A DNA stretch of 64,000 bases from positions 94,548-158,547 of the forward strand of contig NZ_JARZZP010000005.1 of NCBI RefSeq assembly GCF_029948085.1, read 5' to 3'. The translations under genes and the position numbers were made by a program. Below are positions 1 to 9,232 of the stretch, in pieces (the stretch's first letter is position 1; the number at the start of each line of letters is the position of its first letter). The DNA comes from Streptococcus taonis. GTDB taxonomy: Bacteria; Bacillota; Bacilli; Lactobacillales; Streptococcaceae. Under the pieces are notes generated by a model, which worked only from the letters and a program-made list of their open reading frames with translations, had not been told where the DNA came from and did no database searches.

Positions 1-1
1 C

Positions 2-307
2 TTTCATTTTGCAATTGGTATATTTGCTCCAATCATGGAAGAATTAGTATTTAGAGGATTCTTCAGCCACTATTTTTTTAAAGAAGATCAAAAGTGGTTG
101 AAATTGTTAATAAGTTCTGCGATTTTTGGCTACCTGCATATGTTTTATCCGATAGAGTTTGTAACTTATTTTTTACTGGGAGTGATATTTTACTTAGCCT
201 ACGCTCGTAGAGGGAATATCCTTGATTCCATAGCTGTTCATTTGCTAAATAACGGACTGCTGGTACTGGTATCTATTTTAAACTATCTATTTTTAGTTTT
301 TAGCTAA
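2..307 (+). CDS. CPBP family intramembrane metalloprotease, 3' part
   Basis: C-terminal part of a CPBP (Abi-type) membrane protease. The frame is open to the window edge, so the gene starts upstream and the ATG at 35 is internal. The visible part has the family motifs: an EE..FRG motif (EELVFRG), a later F/L-H pair (YLHMFY) and a HLLNN segment, spread over hydrophobic helices. These glutamates and histidines form the predicted metal site in the membrane. CPBP proteins process prenylated or peptide substrates, and in streptococci some accompany bacteriocin loci; no such locus is visible here. The TAA stop directly abuts a BOX repeat. Confidence 0.8.
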   Translation, partial: FHFAIGIFAPIMEELVFRGFFSHYFFKEDQKWLKLLISSAIFGYLHMFYPIEFVTYFLLGVIFYLAYARRGNILDSIAVHLLNNGLLVLVSILNYLFLVFS

Positions 308-456
308 TACTCTTCGAAAATCTCTTCAAACCACGTCAGCGTCGCCTTGCCGTATATTTGTTACTGACTTCGTCAGTTCTATCCACAACCTCAAAACAGT
401 GTTTTGAGCAACCTGCGGCTAGCTTCCTAGTTTGCTCTTTGATTTTCATTGAGTAT
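307..456 (+). repeat. BOX element (boxA-boxB-boxC)
   Basis: About 150 bp beginning ATACTCTTCGAAAATC and ending TTTTCATTGAGTAT, containing the boxA core CGTCAGCGTCGCCTTGCCGT. The middle GTTACTGACTTCGTCAGT is a boxB hairpin, followed by the boxC sequence with CTGCGGCTAGCTTCC. BOX elements are non-coding, mobilised repeats abundant in S. pneumoniae and close relatives. This copy starts at the stop codon of the CPBP gene. Confidence 0.95.
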
Positions 457-587
457 AAAATATATTCAAAAAATGATTGGTTTAAAGGCTGATCATTTTT
501 TTGTTGCAAAGATTAACTTTTGCTGATAAATGCTGAAGATAGCAATAAAAAACCAGCGATTCAATCACTGGCTGTTAGATCGTTCTT

Positions 588-1001
588 TTAGGAAGCTCCA
601 TTAGTAGTAGACGTTTTTGTATCTGTTGTTTGAGTGCTAGAAGAAGGAACAGTCGGTTGTTCTTGTTTACTGCTAGTATCTTCTTTCTTACTTTCTGCAC
701 TGCTACTAGATTGACTTGTTGTTTCTTCTTGTGTGTTTTCTTTTGTAGAAGTATTGTCCTTGTTTGGAGTAGTATTCTCTTGAGGGGATTCCTTTTGAAT
801 CTCTTTTATGACTGTTGTCTGGGTTGTCGTAGTTTCTTTTTTAGAGTTATTATTGTTGTTATTCATAGCATTCATGATGGTGATGCTTGCAGTAATCAGT
901 CCCAGAATACTACCGATAGTTGCGATGGTTTTTTGAAAAACGGTAAATCCTTTTTTGATATGTTCCGTTTTAGGTTTTGATGTTCTACGATAATTAGACA
1001 T
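588..1001 (-). CDS. Hypothetical single-pass membrane protein with Ser/Thr/Gln/Glu-rich tail
   Basis: 137 aa. A basic N-terminus (about 1-25) is followed by one hydrophobic segment (about 26-46), an asparagine run, and a long low-complexity region rich in S, T, Q, E and K to the C-terminus. The basic side suggests N-in topology, so the tail would lie outside the membrane. No enzymatic motif is visible. The start is supported by AGGAGAG about 8 bases upstream. It is transcribed away from the cysteine desulfurase gene, so the two share a divergent promoter region. Function unknown; the asparagine run is encoded by short AAT/AAC repeats. Confidence 0.6.
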   Translation of the reverse strand: MSNYRRTSKPKTEHIKKGFTVFQKTIATIGSILGLITASITIMNAMNNNNNNSKKETTTTQTTVIKEIQKESPQENTTPNKDNTSTKENTQEETTSQSSSSAESKKEDTSSKQEQPTVPSSSTQTTDTKTSTTNGAS

Positions 1002-1076
1002 AATATCTCTCCTTTACTAAAATTCATTATACCGAAAATCTTTAAAAAAAACTTAAATGAACCTGAATTGCCTTTC

Positions 1077-1105
1077 TTGTCGCCTGAACTGTTTCGTGAT
1101 ACAAT
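1077..1105 (+). promoter_or_regulatory. Predicted promoter of the cysteine desulfurase-thiI operon
   Basis: TTGTCG at 1077-1082 and TACAAT at 1100-1105 are separated by 17 bases, with a TG extended -10 dinucleotide. It lies about 30 bases before the gene start. Confidence 0.6.
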
Positions 1106-1137
1106 AGAAGGAGTGATTTTAGAAAGCGTGAGAAACC

Positions 1138-2280
1138 ATGATTTACTTTGATAATTCGGCAACGACCAAGCCGTACCCAGAAGCATTAGAGACCTATATG
1201 CAAGTTGCTGCAAAAATTATTGGAAATCCTTCTAGTCTCCATCGATTGGGGGACCAGTCTACCAGAATTTTAGAAGCTTCTCGTCAGCAGATTGCAGATT
1301 TAATTGGCAAAAAAAGTGAGGAAATCTTCTTTACCTCTGGTGGGACTGAAGGAGACAACTGGGTTATCAAAGGGGTTGCATTTGAAAAAGCGCATTTTGG
1401 TAAACACATTATTGTATCAGCTATTGAGCATCCAGCAGTCAAGGAGTCAGCCCTCTGGCTCAAGACTCAAGGTTTTGAAGTGGATTTTGCACCAGTTGAT
1501 GAAAAAGGATTTGTAGATGTAACTGCTTTAGAAAATCTACTTCGTCCTGATACAACGCTAGTCTCTGTTATGGCTGTCAACAATGAAATCGGCTCAGTCC
1601 AGCCCATCCAAGCCATTTCAGAACTTTTAGCGGATAAACCAACCATTTCTTTCCATGTAGATGCTGTTCAGGCCTTGGCAAAAATACCAACAGAAAAGTA
1701 TTTGACAGACCGAGTAGACTTTGCAACCTTCTCCAGTCATAAGTTCCATGGAGTTCGTGGTGTTGGCTTTGTCTATATCAAGTCGGGTAAGAAAATTACA
1801 CCCCTATTAACCGGTGGTGGTCAGGAGCGTGACTATCGTTCCACAACTGAGAATGTAGCAGGGATTGCAGCGACTGCCAAGGCACTACGTTTGGCTATGG
1901 AGAGATTGGACTTATTTGCTAGCAAAACAAGTCAGATGAAAGAGGTCATTCGTCAGGCTCTTCTTGACTATCCAGATATTTTTGTCTTCTCAGGTGAGGA
2001 AGAATTTGCTCCTCATATTCTGACCTTCGGAATTAAGGGAGTTCGTGGGGAAGTTATTGTGCACGCCTTTGAAGACTATGACATTTTCATTTCCACAACA
2101 TCAGCTTGCTCGTCCAAGGCTGGGAAACCTGCTGGTACCCTGATTGCTATGGGCATTGATAAGGATAAAGCTCAGTCAGCAGTTCGTCTCAGTCTAGATC
2201 TAGAAAATGACATGAGTCAGGTAGAGCAGTTCTTGACCAAGTTAAAATTAATCTACAATCAAACTAAAAAAGTAAGATAG
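1138..2280 (+). CDS. Cysteine desulfurase (NifS/IscS family, probable ThiI partner)
   Basis: 380 aa PLP enzyme that converts cysteine to alanine and a protein-bound persulfide. The PLP lysine is in SSHKFHG (K202), the cofactor-binding HVDAVQ lies at about 173-178, and the persulfide cysteine is C324 in TSACSSK. The N-terminal DNSATTKP motif is typical. Translation starts at the ATG after GTGAGAAACC. thiI begins 9 bases after the stop. In Bacillus the desulfurase next to thiI (NifZ) donates sulfur for 4-thiouridine in tRNA, so this is probably a dedicated NifZ-like donor rather than the general SufS enzyme. That role is inferred from the neighbour. Confidence 0.92.
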   Translation: MIYFDNSATTKPYPEALETYMQVAAKIIGNPSSLHRLGDQSTRILEASRQQIADLIGKKSEEIFFTSGGTEGDNWVIKGVAFEKAHFGKHIIVSAIEHPAVKESALWLKTQGFEVDFAPVDEKGFVDVTALENLLRPDTTLVSVMAVNNEIGSVQPIQAISELLADKPTISFHVDAVQALAKIPTEKYLTDRVDFATFSSHKFHGVRGVGFVYIKSGKKITPLLTGGGQERDYRSTTENVAGIAATAKALRLAMERLDLFASKTSQMKEVIRQALLDYPDIFVFSGEEEFAPHILTFGIKGVRGEVIVHAFEDYDIFISTTSACSSKAGKPAGTLIAMGIDKDKAQSAVRLSLDLENDMSQVEQFLTKLKLIYNQTKKVR

Positions 2281-2288
2281 GAGCATTC

Positions 2289-3503
2289 ATGCAGTATTCA
2301 GAAATTATGATTCGCTACGGAGAGCTTTCAACAAAAGGTAAAAACCGTATGCGCTTCATCAATAAACTACGTAATAATATCTCAGATGTCTTGTCCATCT
2401 ATCCTCAAGTCAAAGTGACAGCAGACCGCGATCGTGCCCATGCTTATCTGAATGGGGCAGATTATGAACCGGTGGCAGAGTCACTCAAGCAAGTTTTCGG
2501 GATTCAAAACTTTTCTCCAGTATATAAGGTTGAAAAATCTGTAGAAGTTCTGAAATCTGCTGTCCAAGAGATTATGAAGGATATTTACAAGGAAGGTATG
2601 ACCTTTAAAATCTCTAGTAGACGCAGCGACCACAACTTTGAACTCGATAGTCGTGAACTCAATCAAACGCTTGGTGGAGCAGTTTTTGAAGCTATTCCAA
2701 CCATTCAAGCCCAGATGAAAAATCCTGATATCAATCTTCAAGTGGAGATTCGTGAGGAAGCAGCCTACCTTTCATATGAAACCATTCGTGGAGCTGGTGG
2801 TTTACCGGTTGGAACTTCAGGGAAAGGCATGCTCATGTTGTCAGGTGGGATTGACTCACCAGTAGCTGGTTATCTAGCTCTAAAACGTGGAGTGGATATC
2901 GAAGCTGTTCACTTTGCTAGTCCACCATATACAAGTCCAGGTGCCCTCAAAAAAGCCCAAGATTTGACCCGTAAATTGACTAAGTTCGGTGGGAATATCC
3001 AGTTTATCGAAGTACCATTTACTGAGATTCAAGAAGAAATCAAAGCTAAAGCTCCAGAAGCCTACCTCATGACTCTGACTCGTCGCTTTATGATGCGCAT
3101 TACCGACCGTATCCGTGAAGTGAGAAAAGGTTTGGTCATTATCAATGGTGAAAGTCTTGGTCAGGTGGCCAGCCAAACTCTTGAAAGTATGCAGGCTATC
3201 AATGCTGTCACAAATATGCCAATCATTCGTCCAGTTGTAACTATGGACAAGCTAGAAATCATTGATATTGCTCAGGAAATTGATACCTTTGAAATTTCCA
3301 TCCAGCCTTTTGAAGACTGTTGTACTATTTTTGCACCCGATCGTCCGAAGACAAATCCAAAGATTAAGAATGCAGAGCAGTATGAAACACGTATGGATGT
3401 CGAAGGTCTGGTTGAACGTGCAGTAGCAGGAATCATGATTACTGAAATTACGCCTCAAGCTGAGAAGGATGCAGTTGATGAGCTAATTGACGATCTCCTC
3501 TAA
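2289..3503 (+). CDS. thiI: tRNA 4-thiouridine synthetase ThiI
   Basis: 404 aa. An N-terminal ferredoxin-like/THUMP region (about 1-165) binds tRNA. The PP-loop SGGIDSP at about 185-191 adenylates uridine 8 before sulfur transfer. The protein ends without the rhodanese domain of enterobacterial ThiI, the usual short form of Firmicutes, which takes sulfur straight from the adjacent desulfurase. A cysteine pair (DCCTIF, about 344) is near the catalytic region. It is co-transcribed with the preceding desulfurase and ends in a strong intrinsic terminator. Confidence 0.95.
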   Translation: MQYSEIMIRYGELSTKGKNRMRFINKLRNNISDVLSIYPQVKVTADRDRAHAYLNGADYEPVAESLKQVFGIQNFSPVYKVEKSVEVLKSAVQEIMKDIYKEGMTFKISSRRSDHNFELDSRELNQTLGGAVFEAIPTIQAQMKNPDINLQVEIREEAAYLSYETIRGAGGLPVGTSGKGMLMLSGGIDSPVAGYLALKRGVDIEAVHFASPPYTSPGALKKAQDLTRKLTKFGGNIQFIEVPFTEIQEEIKAKAPEAYLMTLTRRFMMRITDRIREVRKGLVIINGESLGQVASQTLESMQAINAVTNMPIIRPVVTMDKLEIIDIAQEIDTFEISIQPFEDCCTIFAPDRPKTNPKIKNAEQYETRMDVEGLVERAVAGIMITEITPQAEKDAVDELIDDLL

Positions 3504-3540
3504 TTAGAAAATCCAGAAGAATAGAGAAAATAAGTAGAAA

Positions 3541-3586
3541 AAGTTAGTTTATTGTCCTAAATTTGGACGGAAACTGACTTTTTTTC
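3541..3586 (+). terminator. Intrinsic terminator after thiI
   Basis: Stem AAGTTAGTTT/AAACTGACTT with an inner GTCC/GGAC pair, followed by a run of seven T. Confidence 0.85.
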
Positions 3587-3603
3587 TATTTTTGTGCTAT
3601 AAT
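3575..3603 (+). promoter_or_regulatory. Predicted extended -10 promoter of the esterase/ATP-grasp operon
   Basis: TGC-TATAAT with the hexamer at 3598-3603 and a weak -35 (TGACTT) 17 bases upstream, overlapping the thiI terminator. Its position rules out the TTG at 3615 as a start because that leaves no room for a ribosome site. Confidence 0.65.
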
Positions 3604-3638
3604 AAGATAAAATTTTGAATATAGAGAGTTTTCTGACA

Positions 3639-4463
3639 ATGAATCAATCTTATTTTTATCTAAAAATGCGAGAGCATAAATTAGTGGTTCCCTACACAGG
3701 TAAGGAGCGCCGGGTACGTGTTCTCCTCCCCAAAAACTATGATAAAGACACGGATAGAAGCTACCCAGTTGTGTATTTTCACGATGGACAAAACGTCTTC
3801 TATAGTAAGGAATCTTACGTTGGACATTCCTGGAAGATTATCCCAGCCATCAAGCGAAATCCAGATATCAGTTGTATGATTGTTGTGGCTATTGATAATG
3901 ATGGTCTAGGACGGATGAATGAGTATGCGGCATGGAAATTCCAAGAGTCCAACATTCCTGGCCAACAATTTGGTGGTAAGGGAGTCGAGTACGCTGAGTT
4001 TGTCATGGAAGTGGTCAAACCCTTTATCGATGAAAACTATCGGACAAAGTCTGATCGCAAGCACACTGCTATGGTTGGATCTTCTCTAGGTGGCAATATT
4101 ACCCAGTTTATTGGCTTGGAATATCAGGATCAGATTGGATGTTTGGGAGTTTTCTCATCAGCTAACTGGCTTCACCAAGAGGCCTTTGATCGCTATATCG
4201 AGCGAAAAAAACTATTGCCTGACCAGCGTGTCTTTATCTATGTTGGTACGGAAGAAGCAGACGACACAGACAAGACCCTCATGGCTGGCAATATTAAGCA
4301 GGCCTATATTGACTCTTCTCTTCGCTATTATCATGATTTGATAGCAGGAGGAGTTCAGTTGGAAAATCTCTTGCTCAAGGTTCAAGCTGGAGCCATTCAC
4401 CATGAAGTGCCATGGTCAGAAAATCTCCCAGCTTGCCTACGCTTTTTTGCAGAAAATTGGTAA
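3639..4463 (+). CDS. Putative esterase, alpha/beta hydrolase (EsD/Fes-like)
   Basis: 274 aa from the ATG at 3639, which has GAGAG about 10 bases upstream; a longer TTG start at 3615 sits too close to the -10 box. The nucleophile elbow is VGSSLGG (GxSxG), preceded by an oxyanion strand (VVYFHDGQN), and a late histidine (GAIHHEVPW) probably completes the triad. This is the pattern of the putative esterase family (PF00756), which includes esterase D and enterochelin hydrolases. It is the first gene of a three-gene operon with a second esterase and an ATP-grasp enzyme. The substrate is unknown. Confidence 0.85.
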   Translation: MNQSYFYLKMREHKLVVPYTGKERRVRVLLPKNYDKDTDRSYPVVYFHDGQNVFYSKESYVGHSWKIIPAIKRNPDISCMIVVAIDNDGLGRMNEYAAWKFQESNIPGQQFGGKGVEYAEFVMEVVKPFIDENYRTKSDRKHTAMVGSSLGGNITQFIGLEYQDQIGCLGVFSSANWLHQEAFDRYIERKKLLPDQRVFIYVGTEEADDTDKTLMAGNIKQAYIDSSLRYYHDLIAGGVQLENLLLKVQAGAIHHEVPWSENLPACLRFFAENW

Positions 4464-4484
4464 TCAATATAAAGGAGACAGGAT

Positions 4485-5225
4485 ATGAACATTGAACATC
4501 TTAGCCACTGGAGTGGTCATCTTAACCGTGAAATGTATGTTAATCGTTACGGACACGCAGGTATCCCAGTGGTTGTCTTTGCTTCCTCAGGTGGTAGCCA
4601 CAATGAATACTATGATTTTGGCATGATTGATGCATGTGCATCCTTTATCGAGGAAGGTCGCGTGCAATTCTTTACTCTTTCAAGTGTCGATAGTGAGAGT
4701 TGGCTAGCAACATGGAAAAATGGTCATGACCAGGCTGAAATGCACCGTGCCTATGAACGATATGTGATTGAAGAAGCCATTCCTTTTATCAAGCACAAGA
4801 CAGGCTGGTTCGACGGCATGATGACGACAGGCTGCTCTATGGGAGCCTATCATGCCCTCAACTTTTTCCTACAACATCCGGATGTCTTTACCAAGGTAAT
4901 CGCCCTCAGTGGTGTCTACGATGCGCATTTCTTTGTAGGTGACTACTACAATGATGATGCCATCTATCAAAATTCACCAGTAGATTATATCTGGAATCAA
5001 AATGATGGTTGGTTTATTGACCGTTACCGTCAGGCTGAGATTGTGATTTGTACTGGCTTAGGTGCTTGGGAACAGGATGGCCTTCCTTCTTACTACAAGT
5101 TAAAAGAAGCTTTTGACCAAAAACAAATTCCTGCCTGGTTTGCAGAATGGGGGCACGATGTGGCCCATGACTGGGAATGGTGGCGCAAACAAATGCCTTA
5201 TTTCCTCGGTCATTTGAGTCTATAA
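4485..5225 (+). CDS. Putative esterase, alpha/beta hydrolase (second copy in operon)
   Basis: 246 aa, same broad family as the upstream gene but only distantly similar. The nucleophile motif is TTGCSMGAYHA (GxSxG). A late GHDVAHDW segment supplies the probable catalytic histidine. A good AAAGGAGA ribosome site precedes the ATG. It is 21 bases from the upstream esterase and 12 bases from the ATP-grasp gene, so the three are co-transcribed. Two different esterases beside an ATP-grasp ligase suggest a pathway that builds and cleaves an ester or amide, but no substrate can be named. Confidence 0.85.
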   Translation: MNIEHLSHWSGHLNREMYVNRYGHAGIPVVVFASSGGSHNEYYDFGMIDACASFIEEGRVQFFTLSSVDSESWLATWKNGHDQAEMHRAYERYVIEEAIPFIKHKTGWFDGMMTTGCSMGAYHALNFFLQHPDVFTKVIALSGVYDAHFFVGDYYNDDAIYQNSPVDYIWNQNDGWFIDRYRQAEIVICTGLGAWEQDGLPSYYKLKEAFDQKQIPAWFAEWGHDVAHDWEWWRKQMPYFLGHLSL

Positions 5226-5237
5226 AAGGAGTCGCTT

Positions 5238-6404
5238 ATGAATTATCTTGTAATTTCACCCTATTACCCACAAAATTTCCAACAGTTTAGTGTTGAGCTA
5301 GCCAATAAAGGAATCACCGTTCTAGGGATTGGGCAAGAACCCTATGAACAACTAGATGAGCCATTGCGCAATAGCTTGACTGAGTACTTCCGTGTTGATA
5401 ATCTTGAAAATATTGATGAAGTTAAACGTGCAGTTGCCTTTCTCTTTTATAAGCATGGTCCAATTGACCGCATCGAATCTCACAATGAATACTGGCTAGA
5501 GTTGGATGCTGCTCTTCGTGAACAGTTTCATGTCTTTGGTGCCAAACCAGACGATCTCAAAAAGACCAAGTTCAAGTCTGAAATGAAGAAACTCTTCAAA
5601 AAAGCTGGAGTTCCAGTGGTTCCAGGTGCTGTCATTGAAACAGATGCAGATGTTGACAAAGCTGTGAAAGAAATTGGCCTTCCTATGATTGCCAAACCTG
5701 ACAATGGAGTGGGAGCGGCAGCAACCTTCAAGCTTGAAACAGAAGAGGATATCCATCATTTCAAGGCAGAGTGGGATCATTCAACCGTTTATTTCTTTGA
5801 AAAATTTGTTACCTCTAGTGAAATCTGTACCTTTGATGGTTTGGTAGATAGAGATGGAAATATCGTCTTTTCTACGACCTTTGACTATGCCCATACACCG
5901 CTTGATCTCATGATTTACAAGATGGACAATTCTTATTATGTTCTTAAAGATATGGATCCAAAATTGCGTAAATATGGTGAGGCTATTGTCAAGGAATTTG
6001 GTATGAAAGAACGTTTCTTCCATATCGAGTTCTTCCGTGAGGGTGATGATTATATTGCCATTGAGTACAATAACCGTCCAGCGGGTGGCTTCACTATTGA
6101 TGTCTATAACTATGCGCATTCCTTGGATTTGTACAAGGGCTATGCAGCTATCGTTGCAGGTGAAGCATTCCCAGAGTCTCCATTTGAAACCCAGTATTGC
6201 TTGGCAACATCTCGTCGCGCCAATGCTAACTATGTTTATTCAGAAGAAGACTTGCTCGCTAAATATGGTCAACAGTTCAAAGTAAAGAAAATCATGCCGG
6301 CAGCCTTTGCTGAATTGCAAGGAGACTTTCTCTATATGCTAACGACACCAAGTCGTGAGGAAATGGATCAGATGATTAAGGACTTTGGTCAGCGTCAAGA
6401 ATAA
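5238..6404 (+). CDS. ATP-grasp domain protein (carbamoyl-phosphate synthase-like ligase)
   Basis: 388 aa. The N-terminal pre-ATP-grasp domain (about 1-100) is followed by the ATP-grasp fold: a lysine strand (GLPMIAKPDNGVGA, about 150), an E-x-F segment (YFFEKFV) and the metal-binding IEYNNRPAGG near 277. ATP-grasp enzymes ligate a carboxylate to an amine, thiol or other nucleophile through an acyl-phosphate. The gene is last in the operon with the two esterases; AAAGGAGTCGCTT precedes the ATG. The exact reaction is unknown. A terminator follows directly. Confidence 0.85.
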   Translation: MNYLVISPYYPQNFQQFSVELANKGITVLGIGQEPYEQLDEPLRNSLTEYFRVDNLENIDEVKRAVAFLFYKHGPIDRIESHNEYWLELDAALREQFHVFGAKPDDLKKTKFKSEMKKLFKKAGVPVVPGAVIETDADVDKAVKEIGLPMIAKPDNGVGAAATFKLETEEDIHHFKAEWDHSTVYFFEKFVTSSEICTFDGLVDRDGNIVFSTTFDYAHTPLDLMIYKMDNSYYVLKDMDPKLRKYGEAIVKEFGMKERFFHIEFFREGDDYIAIEYNNRPAGGFTIDVYNYAHSLDLYKGYAAIVAGEAFPESPFETQYCLATSRRANANYVYSEEDLLAKYGQQFKVKKIMPAAFAELQGDFLYMLTTPSREEMDQMIKDFGQRQE

Positions 6405-6414
6405 TCAAAATTTT

Positions 6415-6448
6415 GACTTAACAAACTAGGTTTGTTAGGTCTTTTTTT
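6415..6448 (+). terminator. Intrinsic terminator after the ATP-grasp gene
   Basis: Stem GACTTAACAAAC/GTTTGTTAGGTC with a three-base loop and a T7 tract. Confidence 0.85.
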
Positions 6449-6499
6449 AAGAACTAAAATAAAAGCGTTTTCCCGCAGTATTCTTTTAGAATATCTGTT

Positions 6500-6527
6500 G
6501 CTAAAAGGCTTAAAAATTGATAGAATA
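6500..6527 (+). promoter_or_regulatory. Predicted promoter of the aquaporin gene
   Basis: TTGCTA and TAGAAT separated by 16 bases, about 36 bases before the start codon. Confidence 0.5.
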
Positions 6528-6562
6528 GGGATTGTCTAAAAAATATTAAGGAGAATCTATCA

Positions 6563-7432
6563 ATGGATTTCGCATGGGCAGTCAAATATGCCACTGAATT
6601 TTTGGGAACAGCCATCTTGATTATCTTGGGAAATGGTGCAGTTGCCAACGTTGAACTTAAAGGTACGAAAGGTCACCAAAGTGGCTGGCTCGTTATCGCT
6701 GTTGGTTACGGTATGGGGGTTATGATCCCTGCCTTGATGTTTGGTAATGTTTCTGGTAACCACATCAACCCAGCCTTCACTCTTGGTCTAGCAGTTAGCG
6801 GACTTTTCCCTTGGGCACAAGTAGCACCATACATCGTTGCACAAGTCTTGGGAGCAATCTTCGGACAAGCCTTGGTTGTTGCAACTCACCGTCCTTACTA
6901 CTTGCAAACTGAAAAAGCAAACAATATCTTGGGAACTTTCTCAACAATTTCAAGTTTGGACCACGGTACAAAAGAATCACGCTTCGCTGCAACAGTTAAT
7001 GGTTTTATCAACGAGTTCGTTGGTTCATTCGTTCTTTTCTTTGCAGCACTTGGTTTGACAAAGAACTTCTTTGGAGCTGAAGTCCTACAATACATGAAAC
7101 AAATGGCAACTCAAGCTGGTCAAAATGTTGACTTCTCTGATTTGGCAATTAAAGCTCAAGTAGCGCCTCATACAGCTTCAGGACTTTCTGTTGCTCACTT
7201 GGCACTTGGTTTCCTAGTAATGGCCTTGGTTACTTCACTTGGCGGACCTACAGGACCTGGTTTGAACCCAGCTCGTGACTTTGGACCACGTCTCCTTCAT
7301 GCCTTCCTTCCAAAATCAATCCTTGGTCAACACAAGGGTGATTCAAAATGGTGGTATGCTTGGGTACCAGTAGTTGCACCGATTGCAGCAGCTATTGCAG
7401 CAGTAGCGCTCTTCAAATTACTTTACCTATAA
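6563..7432 (+). CDS. MIP family channel (glycerol facilitator/aquaglyceroporin)
   Basis: 289 aa integral membrane channel with six predicted helices and the two half-helix signatures: HINPAFTLG (about 75) and GLNPARDFGPR (about 233). The aspartate after the second NPAR is typical of glycerol-conducting members. The sequence between the halves (about 110-200) is longer than in water-only channels, as in lactic-acid bacterial GlpF/Gla proteins. It stands alone, with its own promoter and terminator, not next to glycerol kinase, so the physiological solute (glycerol, water or another small polyol) is open. Ribosome site AAGGAG precedes the ATG. Confidence 0.93.
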   Translation: MDFAWAVKYATEFLGTAILIILGNGAVANVELKGTKGHQSGWLVIAVGYGMGVMIPALMFGNVSGNHINPAFTLGLAVSGLFPWAQVAPYIVAQVLGAIFGQALVVATHRPYYLQTEKANNILGTFSTISSLDHGTKESRFAATVNGFINEFVGSFVLFFAALGLTKNFFGAEVLQYMKQMATQAGQNVDFSDLAIKAQVAPHTASGLSVAHLALGFLVMALVTSLGGPTGPGLNPARDFGPRLLHAFLPKSILGQHKGDSKWWYAWVPVVAPIAAAIAAVALFKLLYL

Positions 7433-7438
7433 TCATTA

Positions 7439-7462
7439 AAAACTGGGAAATCCCAGTTTTTT
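7439..7462 (+). terminator. Intrinsic terminator after the aquaporin gene
   Basis: AAAACTGGGA/TCCCAGTTTT stem with a T tract. Confidence 0.9.
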
Positions 7463-7595
7463 CTTGTCCATGAAAGTCAAGTTTTTAGATAGATATTCTT
7501 AAATCGTCAGACTTTTTTCATTTTAAAACTAAAAGTGAAAATATGGCAAAAATGTGGTAAAATAGAGTATTAAGTAAACGTTAAAAAGGAATATT

Positions 7596-8129
7596 ATGCG
7601 TAAAGAGATTGCACCCGAATTATATAATTACAATAAATTCCCTGGTCCTGAATTTCATCTATCTGGAGATAAAGTCGAAGCTGAAGGGTTTACCTTTACT
7701 TTGGTTGAAAATAGTAAGGACGCTTTTGATGCAACGGCATTTACTCAACGCTTTTCGGAAGTTTTAAACAAGTATGATTATATTGTAGGAGACTGGAGTA
7801 ATGAGCAACTACGTTTACGTGGTTTCTACAAGAATGAGCGAGCCGAAGAGTCTTTAGAAAAAATCAGTCGCTTGCAAGACTACCTACTTGAGTATTGTAG
7901 CTATGGCTGTGCCTATTTTGTTTTAGAAAATGAAACTCCTAAACGTGCACCATTTGACCAAAAAATGCGCAAAAAAGAGGAAGAAAAAGATACTCGAAAA
8001 GGTAAGAAGACTTCTCAAAATAAGAAAAGAAATCATACGGACAAGAGAAATAGACATCGTCGTAAAGAACAGAAACCCCAGAATGAAGAAAAAGGACAAC
8101 GTCATTTCGTCATCCGCAAGAAAGATTAG
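7596..8129 (+). CDS. YutD-like protein with basic C-terminal tail
   Basis: 177 aa. The N-terminal 115 residues match the YutD/DUF1027 pattern of Firmicutes (conserved YDYIVGDW..EQLRLRGFY and a YCSYGCAYFVLEN segment). The rest is a highly charged Lys/Arg/Glu tail, suggesting nucleic-acid or ribosome contact, though no function is established. It sits 16 bases upstream of rlmN, a linkage common in this group, and a TGG-TAAAAT -10 element lies about 33 bases before its start. The tail is probably disordered. Confidence 0.85.
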   Translation: MRKEIAPELYNYNKFPGPEFHLSGDKVEAEGFTFTLVENSKDAFDATAFTQRFSEVLNKYDYIVGDWSNEQLRLRGFYKNERAEESLEKISRLQDYLLEYCSYGCAYFVLENETPKRAPFDQKMRKKEEEKDTRKGKKTSQNKKRNHTDKRNRHRRKEQKPQNEEKGQRHFVIRKKD

Positions 8130-8145
8130 AGAATAAGGAGAAAAT

Positions 8146-9231
8146 ATGAAACCGTCAATTTATAGTTTAACACGCCAAGGAATGCAAGAATGGGTCTTGG
8201 AGCAGGGAGAAAAGAAATTCCGTGCAGATCAAATCTGGGAATGGCTTTACCGTAAACGTGTTCAATCATTTGAAGAAATGACCAACTTGTCTAAGGATTT
8301 GATTGCCAAACTCAATGACCAATTTGTGGTAAATCCTTTGAAACAACGCATTGTGCAAGAGTCAGCCGATGGTACTGTCAAGTACCTCTTTGAGTTGCCT
8401 GATGGTATGTTGATTGAGACTGTACTGATGCGCCAGCACTACGGTTTGTCAGTTTGTGTAACCACTCAGGTAGGCTGCAATATTGGTTGTACCTTCTGTG
8501 CATCAGGCTTGATCAAGAAACAACGTGACCTTAATAACGGGGAAATCGTCGCTCAGATTATGCTGGTTCAAAAATATTTTGACGAGCGTGGCCAGGACGA
8601 ACGTGTTAGTCATATCGTAGTTATGGGTATTGGAGAACCATTTGATAACTACAATAATGTCTTGAACTTCATCCGTACTATCAATGATGATAAGGGAATG
8701 GCTATCGGCGCTCGTCATATTACAGTATCAACTTCTGGTTTGGCTCACAAGATTCGTGATTTTGCTAATGAAGGCGTACAGGTCAACCTTGCTGTCTCAC
8801 TTCATGCGCCAAACAATGAACTGCGTTCAAGCATTATGAAGATTAACCGTGCCTTTCCAATTGAAAAACTCTTTGCAGCGATTGAGTATTACATCGAAAC
8901 AACCAACCGCCGTGTGACTTTTGAGTATATCATGCTCAATGAAGTCAATGATGGAGTGGAGCAGGCACTCGAGTTGTCAGAATTGCTCAAGAATATCAAG
9001 AAATTGTCATATGTTAACTTGATTCCTTACAACCCAGTTAGTGAGCATGATCAGTATAGCCGAAGCCCTAAAGAGCGTGTCATGGCCTTCTATGATACAC
9101 TCAAGAAAAAAGGTGTCAACTGTGTCGTTCGCCAGGAACATGGTACAGATATCGATGCGGCTTGTGGACAGTTGCGTTCAAATACCATGAAGCGTGATCG
9201 TCAAAAAGCAGTAGCTGAAGTAAATCCATAA
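8146..9231 (+). CDS. rlmN: 23S rRNA (adenine2503-C2)-methyltransferase RlmN
   Basis: 361 aa radical-SAM enzyme that methylates C2 of A2503 in 23S rRNA (and A37 of some tRNAs). The iron-sulfur cluster motif CxxxCxxC is at C111, C115 and C118 ([12 protein letters not shown]). The catalytic C-terminal cysteine lies in DIDAACGQL. The G-E-P SAM segment ([10 protein letters not shown]) is present. Full length for the family. Ribosome site AAGGAG precedes the ATG; the VanZ-family gene starts one base after the stop, so they are co-transcribed. Confidence 0.97.
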   Translation: MKPSIYSLTRQGMQEWVLEQGEKKFRADQIWEWLYRKRVQSFEEMTNLSKDLIAKLNDQFVVNPLKQRIVQESADGTVKYLFELPDGMLIETVLMRQHYGLSVCVTTQVGCNIGCTFCASGLIKKQRDLNNGEIVAQIMLVQKYFDERGQDERVSHIVVMGIGEPFDNYNNVLNFIRTINDDKGMAIGARHITVSTSGLAHKIRDFANEGVQVNLAVSLHAPNNELRSSIMKINRAFPIEKLFAAIEYYIETTNRRVTFEYIMLNEVNDGVEQALELSELLKNIKKLSYVNLIPYNPVSEHDQYSRSPKERVMAFYDTLKKKGVNCVVRQEHGTDIDAACGQLRSNTMKRDRQKAVAEVNP

Positions 9232-9232
9232 G

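Noticed and set aside
630..980. 116-codon plus-strand frame
   Set aside because: Fully antisense to the hypothetical membrane protein gene at 588-1001; Cys/Phe-rich mirror of a low-complexity sequence, with no ribosome site.
3615..3638. TTG start giving a 282-residue esterase
   Set aside because: It lies 12 bases after the -10 hexamer, leaving no room for a ribosome site; ATG at 3639 is supported.
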